Positions 45,251 through 53,387 of a stretch of 64,000 nucleotides of DNA are shown here, in pieces; within the stretch, counting starts at the first letter, position 1; every line of letters begins with the position of its first letter. Under the pieces are notes generated by a model. That model worked only from the letters and a program-made list of their open reading frames with translations. It did not search any database and was not told the DNA's origin. A program made the translations under genes and the position numbers. This DNA comes from an uncultured Eubacteriales bacterium (GTDB lineage Bacteria; Bacillota; Clostridia; Oscillospirales; CAG-382), in contig URVJ01000013.1 of assembly GCA_900551295.1 (NCBI GenBank), positions 1-64,000 of the forward strand, written 5' to 3'.

Positions 45251-47338
45251 TTAAACTCTGAACAGCAGTTCGCTGTAAGTAGGTACGGGCCAGAAATCGC
45301 TTGCAACATCGGGTTCGATCTTGTCTACGGTTTCTCTGAGATCCTGCATTGCGCCGAATACCTTGTCGCGGTAGTAAACAGCGGTTTCGTATGCGTCTAC
45401 GCTGTTTTCCTTTGCCTCGGCCTCTTCGAGAACCTTTTCTTTCTTGTAAAGCTCGGAAAGTTCGTCGGAAAGCTTTGTGAGAAGTTCGCTTTCGGCGTCG
45501 GTGTTGACTGATTCGCTGACTGCTTTCTTTGCGGCGATGTTGCCTGCCAAGAACGCTGTGTAATCGCTTACAGCCGGCATGATCTGCTTCTTCATCATGT
45601 CTATCATGGTGAGAGCCTCGATGTTGATGGTCTTGGAATATGTTTCGTACAGAATTTCAAGACGCGAACGCATTTCGGTTTCGGTAAATACGTTGTGAGA
45701 TGTAAACAGCTCCACGTTCTTCTTGTCAACAAAATGCGGAAGTGCGTCAACGGTGGTCTTGTAGTTGAGAAGTCCTCTCTTTTCGGCTTCCGCGATCCAC
45801 TCGTCGGAATATCCGTTGCCGTTGAAGATTATCTTCTTGTGTTCCTTTATGGTCTTTCTGATAAGCTCGTTGAGCGACTTTGTAAAGTCTTTTGCGTTTT
45901 CAAGTTCGTCCGCAAACTGCTTGAGCTCTTCCGCAACTATTGTGTTGAGTACGATGTTGGGATCTGAAATGGACTGAGCCGAACCCAACATTCTGAATTC
46001 AAACTTGTTGCCGGTGAATGCAAACGGAGAAGTTCTGTTTCTGTCGGTGGTATCCTTCGGGAAGGACGGAAGTACATGAACGCCTATCTCCATTGTCTTC
46101 TTTTCGGAACCGTCGTAGCTCTTGCCCGACTCAAGCGCCTCGAGAATAGCCTGGAGTTCGTCGCCCAAGAACATTGAAACAACTGCGGGAGGAGCTTCGT
46201 TCGCACCGAGTCTGTGGTCGTTGCCCGCACTCGAAACGGAAATTCTCAAGAGATCCTGATATTCATCGATAGCCTTGATTACGGCTACCAGGAACAGCAG
46301 GAACTGTGCGTTTTCGTAAGGAGTTTTTCCGGGATCGAGAAGGTTTACGCCGGTATCCGTTGAAATTGACCAGTTGTTGTGCTTGCCGCTGCCGTTTACG
46401 CCTGCGAAAGGCTTTTCATGGAGCAGGCAGACAAGTCCGTGCTTTGCCGCAACCTTTTTCATTATTTCCATTGTGAGCTGGTTGTGGTCGGTTGCGATGT
46501 TGGTGGTTGTAAATATGGGAGCAAGCTCGTGCTGAGCCGGCGCTACTTCGTTGTGCTTTGTCTTTGCGAGAATACCGAGTTTCCACAGCTCCTCGTCAAG
46601 GTCTTTCATGTATGCCGCAACTCTCGGCTTGATTGTGCCGAAGTAATGGTCGTCCATTTCCTGACCTTTGGGAGGCATTGCGCCGAACAATGTTCTTCCG
46701 CAGAAGAAAAGGTCTTTTCTCTTGTCAAAGTATTCCTTGTCTACAAGGAAGTATTCCTGTTCGGGACCTACGGTCGTATTTACGCGTCTTGCGGTGGTGT
46801 TTCCGAAGAGCTTTAAAATTCTCATTGCCTGGTCGCTTATGGCTTCCATTGAATGGAGAAGAGGAGTTTTCTTGTCGAGCGCCTCTCCGCCGTAGGAACA
46901 GAATACTGTCGGAATGAACAGCGAACCGTCCTTTACGAATGCGTATGAGGTAGGATCCCATGCGGTATATCCTCTTGCCTCAAATGTTGCGCGAAGTCCT
47001 CCGGACGGGAAGCTTGACGCATCAGGCTCGCCTTTGATAAGCTCTTTGCCCGAAAAGTCCATTATGACCTTGCCGCTGCCGGTCGGTGTGATAAAGCTGT
47101 CGTGCTTTTCTGCGGTAATTCCGGTCAGGGGCTGGAACCAATGTGTGAAATGCGTTGCTCCGAGTTCAACCGCCCAGTCTTTCATGGCGTTTGCAACTAC
47201 GTTTGCGACATTTATATCAAGGTCTTCGCCTCGGTCTATCGTTCTCTTCAAAGATTTGTAGACGTCTTTCGGCAGCTTGTTTCTCATTACTTCATCGTTG
47301 AACACATAGCTTCCGAATAATTCCGGTACTCCGCTCAT
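45251..47338 (-). CDS. glnA: Glutamine synthetase type III
   Basis: It makes glutamine from glutamate, ammonia and ATP. The 695-residue length and segments such as THWFQPLTG, VGPEQEYFLVD, HNEVAPAQHELAPIF and GRNRTSPFAFTGNKFEFR-like DRNRTSPFAFTGNKFE identify the long type III (GlnN) family, common in Bacteroidetes and Clostridia. ATG 47338 is chosen with AAAGGA 12 bases upstream; a GTG at 47347 is too close to that site. It is preceded by a promoter and an intrinsic terminator in the leader, which implies attenuation. The ammonium channel gene is next downstream. Confidence 0.95.
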   Translation of the reverse strand: MSGVPELFGSYVFNDEVMRNKLPKDVYKSLKRTIDRGEDLDINVANVVANAMKDWAVELGATHFTHWFQPLTGITAEKHDSFITPTGSGKVIMDFSGKELIKGEPDASSFPSGGLRATFEARGYTAWDPTSYAFVKDGSLFIPTVFCSYGGEALDKKTPLLHSMEAISDQAMRILKLFGNTTARRVNTTVGPEQEYFLVDKEYFDKRKDLFFCGRTLFGAMPPKGQEMDDHYFGTIKPRVAAYMKDLDEELWKLGILAKTKHNEVAPAQHELAPIFTTTNIATDHNQLTMEIMKKVAAKHGLVCLLHEKPFAGVNGSGKHNNWSISTDTGVNLLDPGKTPYENAQFLLFLVAVIKAIDEYQDLLRISVSSAGNDHRLGANEAPPAVVSMFLGDELQAILEALESGKSYDGSEKKTMEIGVHVLPSFPKDTTDRNRTSPFAFTGNKFEFRMLGSAQSISDPNIVLNTIVAEELKQFADELENAKDFTKSLNELIRKTIKEHKKIIFNGNGYSDEWIAEAEKRGLLNYKTTVDALPHFVDKKNVELFTSHNVFTETEMRSRLEILYETYSKTINIEALTMIDMMKKQIMPAVSDYTAFLAGNIAAKKAVSESVNTDAESELLTKLSDELSELYKKEKVLEEAEAKENSVDAYETAVYYRDKVFGAMQDLRETVDKIEPDVASDFWPVPTYSELLFRV

Positions 47339-47382
47339 AGTAATCACTTTTCCTTTCAGCTTTAAAAATTTGCTTATAAATC

Positions 47383-47416
47383 AAAAAATGCCGCAGACAC
47401 GAAACTATCTGCAGCA
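47383..47416 (-). terminator. Attenuator-like terminator in the glnA leader
   Basis: On the minus strand TGCTGCAGA (47408-47416) pairs with TCTGCGGCA (47389-47397) through nine pairs, followed by TTTTTT. It lies about 20 bases into the transcript and 45 bases before the glnA start. An adjacent AGC-AAAGGT-GCT (47413-47424) could form a competing small hairpin with a six-base loop. Confidence 0.65.
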
Positions 47417-47436
47417 CCTTTGCTTTTCATGAGTTT

Positions 47437-47465
47437 ATGATACACTTTTTTTACGGGTTTGTCAA
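47437..47465 (-). promoter_or_regulatory. Promoter for glnA
   Basis: On the minus strand TTGACA (47460-47465), 17 bases and TATCAT (47437-47442). Confidence 0.7.
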
Positions 47466-47563
47466 TATATTTTTTGCATTTTTTTTAAATACGGCAGCTT
47501 GATGTTAATATGCACATAAATTTGCGGGGAAATTGTATATTATTGACAAATGTCTGCCTTGAA

Positions 47564-48682
47564 TTAAAGTTCCAGACTCAGATCGCCCTCGATAACGCCG
47601 TTGTCGTCATTGAAAGTACAGCCGAGTATTTTGTCCGCAAGCCTGAAATATGCGCCGGTGTAGCCTTTGGGTTTGTCGGCATTGTCTGTGCGCTTGTTTC
47701 CGCGGCACTGACAGGAAACGACTGTCGGGAAGTCTATTACGATTTCGGTATCGAAGAATTTTCTTCCGGCAGGGAAGAACCGGCAGCAGTGTTCATGACC
47801 GCATAGCATGAAGTCGGGTTTTATTCGGTTTAAAAGTCCGAGCCATTTTGAGTATACGTCGGTAAAGACCGCATGATTTCCGGCGTCTATCCTTTCATGG
47901 CAGAAAACAGCGGTATATTCACAGTTTTTGTATTCGCCGTCGGAAAGAATTTTTTCTATAAATTCCGTTTCGGCTTCTCTGTAAGGCTCAAAAGCGGCGG
48001 TCACGCCGTATTCCGGGTGGTTGTCGGGCTTGTCTTCTCCGCAGTCAAGCACTATGCAGAACATTCTGCCTATGTGGAGCGTAAAGTATACGCTGCCGTT
48101 GTCCGTACCGACATATTTTGTAAACTCTGCCGAGGATTCTCCGCGGGTATCGTGGTTTCCGCGTGCGTTGAGTACGGGAATTTCGCCGTGCGTTACTCCG
48201 GCGCAGATCTTGAATATTGTTCTTATGCAGTCAAAGTTTCCGGAATGGTCGGGAATATCTCCGCCGAGAACGAGAAAGTCGTAATCTTTGCCGATTATGT
48301 TCGCGGCTTTTATTGGTTCTTCGTCGCAGCTGTGGGTGTCCGCGATAAAATACCAGCTGAGGCCGTCCTTATCGTCGCTTACCGGACGGAATTTGTATTC
48401 CTTTTTAAAGACCTCGTCCGAGTGAGCCGGAAAATACGGCTTTCGGTCGTAGCATTCGCAGAAAGCTATGGTATAGCTTTTGTTTTTGTCAAGAACCTCT
48501 CTCGGAACTTTGACTTTGTGCAGAGTGTCCGTTGTTCTTACGCTGCCGCAGACGGCGTCGTGATATTTTTTGCCTCCGCATTCAACGTATGCGGCGCCCG
48601 GAACCGTTGTGTTCCATATTATGTCATAGCTTTTGTCGCCGGCATAAAAAACGGCGGCTTCATCAAGAAGTACTGTATCCAT
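47564..48682 (-). CDS. Calcineurin-like metallophosphatase
   Basis: The 372-residue protein has the five metal-binding blocks of the family: ADTHSCD near 115, LGGDIPDH near 140, GNHDTRGE near 175, the histidine of FCHERI, and CGHEHCC near 297. An N-terminal beta domain (about 1-100) resembles the Fn3-like part of purple acid phosphatase relatives. No signal peptide is seen, so it acts in the cytosol on an unknown phosphoester. It begins 18 bases after the rRNA methyltransferase stop and is probably co-transcribed. Confidence 0.85.
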   Translation of the reverse strand: MDTVLLDEAAVFYAGDKSYDIIWNTTVPGAAYVECGGKKYHDAVCGSVRTTDTLHKVKVPREVLDKNKSYTIAFCECYDRKPYFPAHSDEVFKKEYKFRPVSDDKDGLSWYFIADTHSCDEEPIKAANIIGKDYDFLVLGGDIPDHSGNFDCIRTIFKICAGVTHGEIPVLNARGNHDTRGESSAEFTKYVGTDNGSVYFTLHIGRMFCIVLDCGEDKPDNHPEYGVTAAFEPYREAETEFIEKILSDGEYKNCEYTAVFCHERIDAGNHAVFTDVYSKWLGLLNRIKPDFMLCGHEHCCRFFPAGRKFFDTEIVIDFPTVVSCQCRGNKRTDNADKPKGYTGAYFRLADKILGCTFNDDNGVIEGDLSLEL

Positions 48683-48700
48683 TTTTGTTCTCTCTTGTTA

Positions 48701-49927
48701 TTAAACGATTTGGAAAATATAAAATTTCAAATAATCTGTTTCGGGAACATTCCAAAGTATCGGGTGGTCGGGCGACTGCTGACGCGCCTCTATCTGCCGA
48801 AGATTTACAAAGGCGTCGGACGCGGCACTGTGCAGCATTTTTACAAAAAGCTCGTCGGTCATGAAGTGCGAACATGAACAGGTCGCGAGATAACCGCCTC
48901 TCGGCAGCAGCTTCATGGCTTTCATGTTGATTTCCTTATAACCCTTTTGGGCGGCATGAACCGTCGCGCGGCTCTTTGTAAAAGCCGGAGGATCGAGGAT
49001 TATATAATCGTAGTCGTGAGATTTTGACTCGTAAAGCCCTGTGAGCAGTTCAAATACGTCTGCGCATAAAAAGCTCATGTTTGATTCAAGTCCGTTAAGA
49101 CGAGCATTTTGACGCGTAAGCTCTATTGCCTGCTTTGATATGTCAACCGCGCACACGCTTTGCGCACCTGCTTTTGCACAGTTGAGAGCAAACGCTCCCG
49201 TATGGGTAAAGCAGTCGAGAACCCTTTTTCCTTTTGCGATCTTTGCCGCGGCAAGACGGTTGTATTTTTGATCGAGGAAAAATCCGGTTTTCTGACCGTT
49301 TATGTAGTCAACGTCGTATTTTATGCCGTTTTCGGTTATGATAACGTGACCGTCGGTATCTGTTTCAAGCCCGTCGCGGACATAAAAGCCCTTGCCGGTT
49401 TCCATGCCCTCCAATGTTCTGACCGACGCTTCGTTTCTCTCGTATATCACGCGCACCTTTACGCCGAAGTCCGCTAGCACTTCCGTAAGAATGTCAAAGA
49501 GCATATCCTTTATAAGCTCTATGCCTAGCGAGAGCACTTCGACCGATAATACGTCCTCAAACAGATCCACCGTAAGCCCCGGAAAACAGTCAGCCTCTCC
49601 GAAAATAAGGCGGCAGGAATGAAAATCATCGCCCATTACGGTTTTCCTGTACTCGAGCGCGTATCTTATGCGGCGCGTCCAGAATGCTCTGTCAAATTTG
49701 TCGTTTGTGTTTCTTGAAATTATGCGTACTCTTATCTTCGATGCGTCGTTGATAAATCCCGTTCCGAGATATGAACCCTTTGACGAGCGCACGTCGACAA
49801 GAGAACCATTTGCATATGAACCGGACACCTCGGTTATTTCGTCGGCATATACCCACGGGTGTCCGCGGTCGATGCTCTTTTTTGCCTTGTCCGTTACTTT
49901 TACGCTTATAAATGCTCTTTCTGCCAC
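48701..49927 (-). CDS. Class I SAM-dependent rRNA methyltransferase (RlmI-like)
   Basis: The 408-residue protein has an N-terminal PUA domain (SIDRGHPWVYADEITEV), a middle EEHEE-type domain, and a C-terminal Rossmann methyltransferase with VLDCFTHTGAFALNCAKAG and the catalytic motif DYIILDPPAFTKSR. Cysteines in TCSCSHFM near the end are typical of RlmI-type 5-methylcytosine rRNA enzymes. The start is GTG 49927 with GGGG 8 bases upstream; the longer frame to 50029 has no support. The specific target base is unknown. Confidence 0.88.
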   Translation of the reverse strand: MAERAFISVKVTDKAKKSIDRGHPWVYADEITEVSGSYANGSLVDVRSSKGSYLGTGFINDASKIRVRIISRNTNDKFDRAFWTRRIRYALEYRKTVMGDDFHSCRLIFGEADCFPGLTVDLFEDVLSVEVLSLGIELIKDMLFDILTEVLADFGVKVRVIYERNEASVRTLEGMETGKGFYVRDGLETDTDGHVIITENGIKYDVDYINGQKTGFFLDQKYNRLAAAKIAKGKRVLDCFTHTGAFALNCAKAGAQSVCAVDISKQAIELTRQNARLNGLESNMSFLCADVFELLTGLYESKSHDYDYIILDPPAFTKSRATVHAAQKGYKEINMKAMKLLPRGGYLATCSCSHFMTDELFVKMLHSAASDAFVNLRQIEARQQSPDHPILWNVPETDYLKFYIFQIV

Positions 49928-49960
49928 TTTTTTACCCCGATAAATAGTTTTGATTTTAAT

Positions 49961-49989
49961 ATAATACCCTAAATTTGAAGTTTTGTCAA
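49961..49989 (-). promoter_or_regulatory. Promoter for the rRNA methyltransferase and metallophosphatase
   Basis: On the minus strand TTGACA (49984-49989), 17 bases and TATTAT (49961-49966). It is divergent from the trpB-type T-box promoter about 70 bases away. Confidence 0.65.
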
Positions 49990-50061
49990 TAATATAATGA
50001 GAGCATTGCCGAATAGGGCAGCTTTGCAAAGCAGGGTGTAAAAAAGTTCACAATTTTCCTC

Positions 50062-50091
50062 TTGACAGACCGTGTTTCGGCGTGCTATGCT
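50062..50091 (+). promoter_or_regulatory. Promoter for the Trp T-box and trpB2
   Basis: TTGACA (50062-50067), an 18-base spacer and TATGCT (50086-50091). The predicted start, near 50098-50103, is at the base of T-box Stem I. Confidence 0.65.
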
Positions 50092-50101
50092 ATGGTAAAC
50101 C

Positions 50102-50381
50102 GATGAGAAAGAGTAAGTAAGCTTTTAAACTGTTTCCAAAGAGAGCCGCCGATGGTGAGAATGCGGTGAATCAAGAAAAAGCCGAATGGACTTTCGAGGG
50201 CAATCTGAAAGAAATGTTTTTTTCGAGTATGAGAGCCGGAGTAAGGCACTCCGTAAACAAAAGCCGGCGTATAGAATGTACGCGATGAGCGGACGCAGTT
50301 TAAAATAATGCGTCAAGCCGGGTGGCACCGCAGGATTTTTCCTGTCCCAGCAATTAAAATTGTTGTGGGGCAGGTTTTTTT
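50102..50381 (+). promoter_or_regulatory. T-box leader, tryptophan specific
   Basis: Stem I begins with the typical GATGAGAAAGAGTAAGTA and AGAGAGCC blocks. The likely specifier codon is TGG (50187-50189), tryptophan, within GCCGAATGGACTTTCGAGGG. The T-box sequence GGGTGGCACCGC (50320-50331) offers TGGC to the tRNA end, which fits the G discriminator base of bacterial tRNA-Trp. Uncharged tRNA-Trp should prevent termination at 50341-50381 and switch on trpB2. Confidence 0.9.
50341..50381 (+). terminator. T-box controlled terminator
   Basis: CCTGTCCCAGCAATT pairs with ATTGTTGTGGGGCAGG through an imperfect long stem, followed by seven T. The 5' arm lies directly after the T-box sequence, so the antiterminator and terminator are mutually exclusive. 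Confidence 0.85.
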
Positions 50382-50415
50382 ATATTCTGTCCCCGAAAAG
50401 AAAGGAGACATGAAT

Positions 50416-51789
50416 ATGTCTGAGCAAAAAATCCCTTACAAAATCTACCTTGATGAAAGCGAAATGCCGAAAGCATGGTACAACCTGCGTGCCGACATGA
50501 AAAACAAACCGGCTCCGCTGCTCAATCCCGGCACGGGAAAACCCATGAAACCCGAAGAGCTTGAACCCGTGTTCTGCAAAGAGCTTATAAGTCAGGAGCT
50601 TGACAACGATACGGCATTTATTCCGATTCCCGAAGAAATTATCGGATTTTACAAGATGTACCGTCCGTCACCGCTTGTCAGGGCATACTGCCTTGAGAAA
50701 AAGCTCGGAACTCCGGCTAAGATCTATTACAAATTCGAGGGCAATAACACAAGCGGCAGCCACAAGCTCAATTCCGCAGTTGCTCAGGCATATTACGCAA
50801 AGAAACAGGGACTCAAAGGCGTCACGACCGAAACAGGCGCGGGACAGTGGGGAACGGCGCTCTCAATGGCATGCTCGTACTTTGATCTTGACTGCAAGGT
50901 TTATATGGTCAAGGTGTCGTATGAGCAAAAACCGTTCAGACGCGAGGTTATGAGAACCTACGGTGCGTCGGTAACGCCGTCTCCGTCAACCGAAACACAG
51001 GTCGGAAAGAGAATACTTGCGGCACACCCCGGAACAACGGGAAGTCTCGGCTGCGCAATTTCCGAGGCTGTTGAAAAGGCAACCACAACGCCGGGTTACA
51101 GATATGTTCTCGGAAGCGTATTGAATCAGGTGCTGCTGCATCAGTCGGTTATAGGACTTGAAACAAAGGCGGCTATGGATAAATACGGCATAGAACCCGA
51201 TATAATCATAGGCTGTGCCGGAGGCGGCTCAAACCTCGGCGGACTTATAGCGCCGTTTATGGGCGAAAAGCTCAGAGGCGAGAAAGATTACAGGATAATT
51301 GCGGTAGAACCTGCGTCGTGTCCGAGCTTTACAAGAGGAAAGTTTGCGTATGACTTCTGCGATACAGGAATGGTTTGCCCTCTTGCAAAGATGTATACTC
51401 TCGGAAGCAATTTCATGCCGTCGCCGAACCATGCGGGTGGTTTGAGATACCACGGTATGAGTTCTGTTCTCTCCCAGCTTTATCATGACGGATATATGGA
51501 GGCGACGTCTGTTACGCAGACGGACGTATTCGAGGCAGCCGAACAGTTTGCAAGAGTTGAGGGAATACTCCCCGCGCCTGAAAGCAGCCATGCGATAAGA
51601 GCCGCCATAAACGAGGCACTTAAATGCAAGGAGACCGGAGAGCAGAAAACAATTCTGTTCGGACTTACCGGCACAGGCTACTTTGATATGGTCGCATACG
51701 AAAAATTCCATAACGGCGAGATGAGCGATTACATTCCGACGGACGCGGAGCTTGAGGAAAGTTTTGCAAAACTGCCGCGTATTGAATAA
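50416..51789 (+). CDS. TrpB2-type tryptophan synthase beta chain
   Basis: The 457-residue PLP enzyme belongs to the long TrpEb_2 (TrpB2) branch, which can join indole and serine and often lacks a TrpA partner. Lys117 in GSHKLNSA is the PLP lysine. ETGAGQWG (139-146) and the phosphate loop CAGGGSNLGG follow, with KMYTLGSNFMPSPNHAGGLRYHG as the branch signature. ATG 50416 is chosen since AAGGAG is 8 bases upstream; ATG 50410 is too close to that site. The Trp T-box shows it responds to tryptophan shortage. No other trp gene is adjacent. Confidence 0.93.
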   Translation: MSEQKIPYKIYLDESEMPKAWYNLRADMKNKPAPLLNPGTGKPMKPEELEPVFCKELISQELDNDTAFIPIPEEIIGFYKMYRPSPLVRAYCLEKKLGTPAKIYYKFEGNNTSGSHKLNSAVAQAYYAKKQGLKGVTTETGAGQWGTALSMACSYFDLDCKVYMVKVSYEQKPFRREVMRTYGASVTPSPSTETQVGKRILAAHPGTTGSLGCAISEAVEKATTTPGYRYVLGSVLNQVLLHQSVIGLETKAAMDKYGIEPDIIIGCAGGGSNLGGLIAPFMGEKLRGEKDYRIIAVEPASCPSFTRGKFAYDFCDTGMVCPLAKMYTLGSNFMPSPNHAGGLRYHGMSSVLSQLYHDGYMEATSVTQTDVFEAAEQFARVEGILPAPESSHAIRAAINEALKCKETGEQKTILFGLTGTGYFDMVAYEKFHNGEMSDYIPTDAELEESFAKLPRIE

Positions 51790-51835
51790 TATGTAAATAA
51801 TAAAAGCTGCGAAAATGCAGCGCGGAGGTAATCTG

Positions 51836-53008
51836 ATGATAAGCATTCTTTCACGAATCTTTATAAAGGACTGTAAGAATTACACGGATAAAACCGTAAG
51901 GGAAAGCTACGGTGTGCTGTGCGCGCTTGTCGGAATTTTGCTTAACGTGCTGCTTTTCGCGTTTAAATTCTCGGCCGGTACTCTTTCCGGTTCCATTGCC
52001 GTTACGGCTGACGCGTTCAATAACCTTTCGGACGCAGGTTCGTCGGTAATTACGCTGTTGGGATTTCGGCTTGCGGCTCAGAAACCCGATTCGGAGCACC
52101 CGTTCGGACACGGAAGATTTGAATATATTTCGGGGCTTATCGTGTCTATGATCATAGTAATCATGGGTACAGAGCTTGTCAGAACGTCGTTTGAGAAGAT
52201 CATTTCCCCGTCACGGGAACAGAGCTTCGGGGTTCTAAGCGCCGTAATACTTGTGTGTTCGGTCTGCGTAAAGCTCTATATGGCATTTTATAACACAAAG
52301 ATTGCCGTAAAGATAAATTCTTCCGCGATGAAAGCCACGGCTGCCGATTCGCTGTCTGACTGCGTTGCGACGTTTGTCGTGCTTGCGGGTATGATAATTT
52401 CGCATTTTGCAAATGTCAATATAGACGGCTGGCTCGGACTTGCGGTTGCAATGTTTATCATCTTCGCAGGCGTCGGCGCTGCAAAGGATACCATAAGTCC
52501 GCTGCTCGGCGAACCTCCGACAAAAGAATTTGTGGATAATATCAAAAGTATTGTGCTTGCACATGACAAAATACTCGGCGTGCATGACATTGTGGTGCAT
52601 AATTACGGCCCGGGCAGAGTGATGATCTCACTTCATGCCGAGGTTTCGGATAAATCCGAACTTATGCAGACGCATGACCTTATAGATAATATTGAAAGGG
52701 AGCTTATGCACAGGCTCGGCTGCATTGCCGTAATACATATGGATCCTATTGCGCAGGACGATCAAAACACGCGTATACTCAAAGAACGGGTAATAACAGC
52801 GGTAAAGTGCTTTGACGAGAGGGTGACGGTACACGATTTCAGAACCGTTCCCGGCACTACCCATACGAATCTTGTTTTCGACGTCTGCGCGCCGTACTCG
52901 CTTTCACTCTCGGATAATGAGATAGTAAATAATATTTCCGATATAATAAAACAGACTCTCGGAGAAAACTATAACTGCGTAATAGACGTTGACCGCGACA
53001 TGACCTGA
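51836..53008 (+). CDS. Cation diffusion facilitator family transporter
   Basis: The 390-residue protein is a CDF-type divalent metal/proton antiporter. It has six TM segments in the first 230 residues with metal-site residues in DAFNNLSDAG and HPFGHGRFEY, and in the fifth segment DSLSDCVAT. A cytoplasmic domain of about 90 residues (GVHDIVVHNYGPGRVMISLHAEV) is followed by an extra C-terminal domain of about 80 residues, making it longer than typical. GGAGGT lies 7 bases before ATG 51836. It follows trpB2 by 46 bases with no clear terminator, so it may share the T-box transcript. Confidence 0.92.
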   Translation: MISILSRIFIKDCKNYTDKTVRESYGVLCALVGILLNVLLFAFKFSAGTLSGSIAVTADAFNNLSDAGSSVITLLGFRLAAQKPDSEHPFGHGRFEYISGLIVSMIIVIMGTELVRTSFEKIISPSREQSFGVLSAVILVCSVCVKLYMAFYNTKIAVKINSSAMKATAADSLSDCVATFVVLAGMIISHFANVNIDGWLGLAVAMFIIFAGVGAAKDTISPLLGEPPTKEFVDNIKSIVLAHDKILGVHDIVVHNYGPGRVMISLHAEVSDKSELMQTHDLIDNIERELMHRLGCIAVIHMDPIAQDDQNTRILKERVITAVKCFDERVTVHDFRTVPGTTHTNLVFDVCAPYSLSLSDNEIVNNISDIIKQTLGENYNCVIDVDRDMT

Positions 53009-53048
53009 ACGGTGCAAAGCCAAGATATACGAAAGGAAAAGACCGATA

Positions 53049-53276
53049 ATGGAGAACAATAACGGCAAAAAGACGCAAAACGGAAAGACAGAGCGTCCGA
53101 ATACAGGCAGCAACTGCGATTACTGCGCGCATTACGACTGGGACGACGAGGGCGAAAGCTACGAATGTACAATGGCGCTCGACGAAGATGAAATGGTGTA
53201 TTTTTTGCAGGGCAGATTTCAGCATTGCCCGTATTTCCAAGCATATGACGAGTACAAAATAGCAAGAAAACAGTAA
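53049..53276 (+). CDS. DUF6472 family small protein
   Basis: The 75-residue protein matches my memory of the clostridial DUF6472 family: NCDYCAHYDWDDEGESYEC, LDEDEMVYFL and HCPYFQAYDEYK. Four cysteines, two in a CxxC pair, suggest metal binding, but the function is unknown. AAAGGA lies before the ATG. It lies 40 bases after the CDF gene and ends before a strong terminator, so it is probably the last gene of that transcript. Confidence 0.8.
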   Translation: MENNNGKKTQNGKTERPNTGSNCDYCAHYDWDDEGESYECTMALDEDEMVYFLQGRFQHCPYFQAYDEYKIARKQ

Positions 53277-53338
53277 TAAGTTAAAAGCCGAAGCAACGTG
53301 TAGAAATACAGGTGCTTGATTTACGTATAAATATAAGA

Positions 53339-53369
53339 ACAGCGCGCCGTCAAGGCGCGCTGTGTTTTT
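53339..53369. terminator. Strong, probably bidirectional terminator
   Basis: ACAGCGCGCC (53339-53348) pairs perfectly with GGCGCGCTGT (53354-53363), followed by GTTTTT on the plus strand. It lies between the convergent DUF6472 and SLH-GH99-like genes. Confidence 0.85.
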
Positions 53370-53387
53370 ACGCGTATGTTTTTTGCT

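Noticed and set aside
47873..48877. 334-codon plus-strand open frame opposite the metallophosphatase
   Set aside because: It overlaps two coherent minus-strand genes and has no domain or ribosome binding site.
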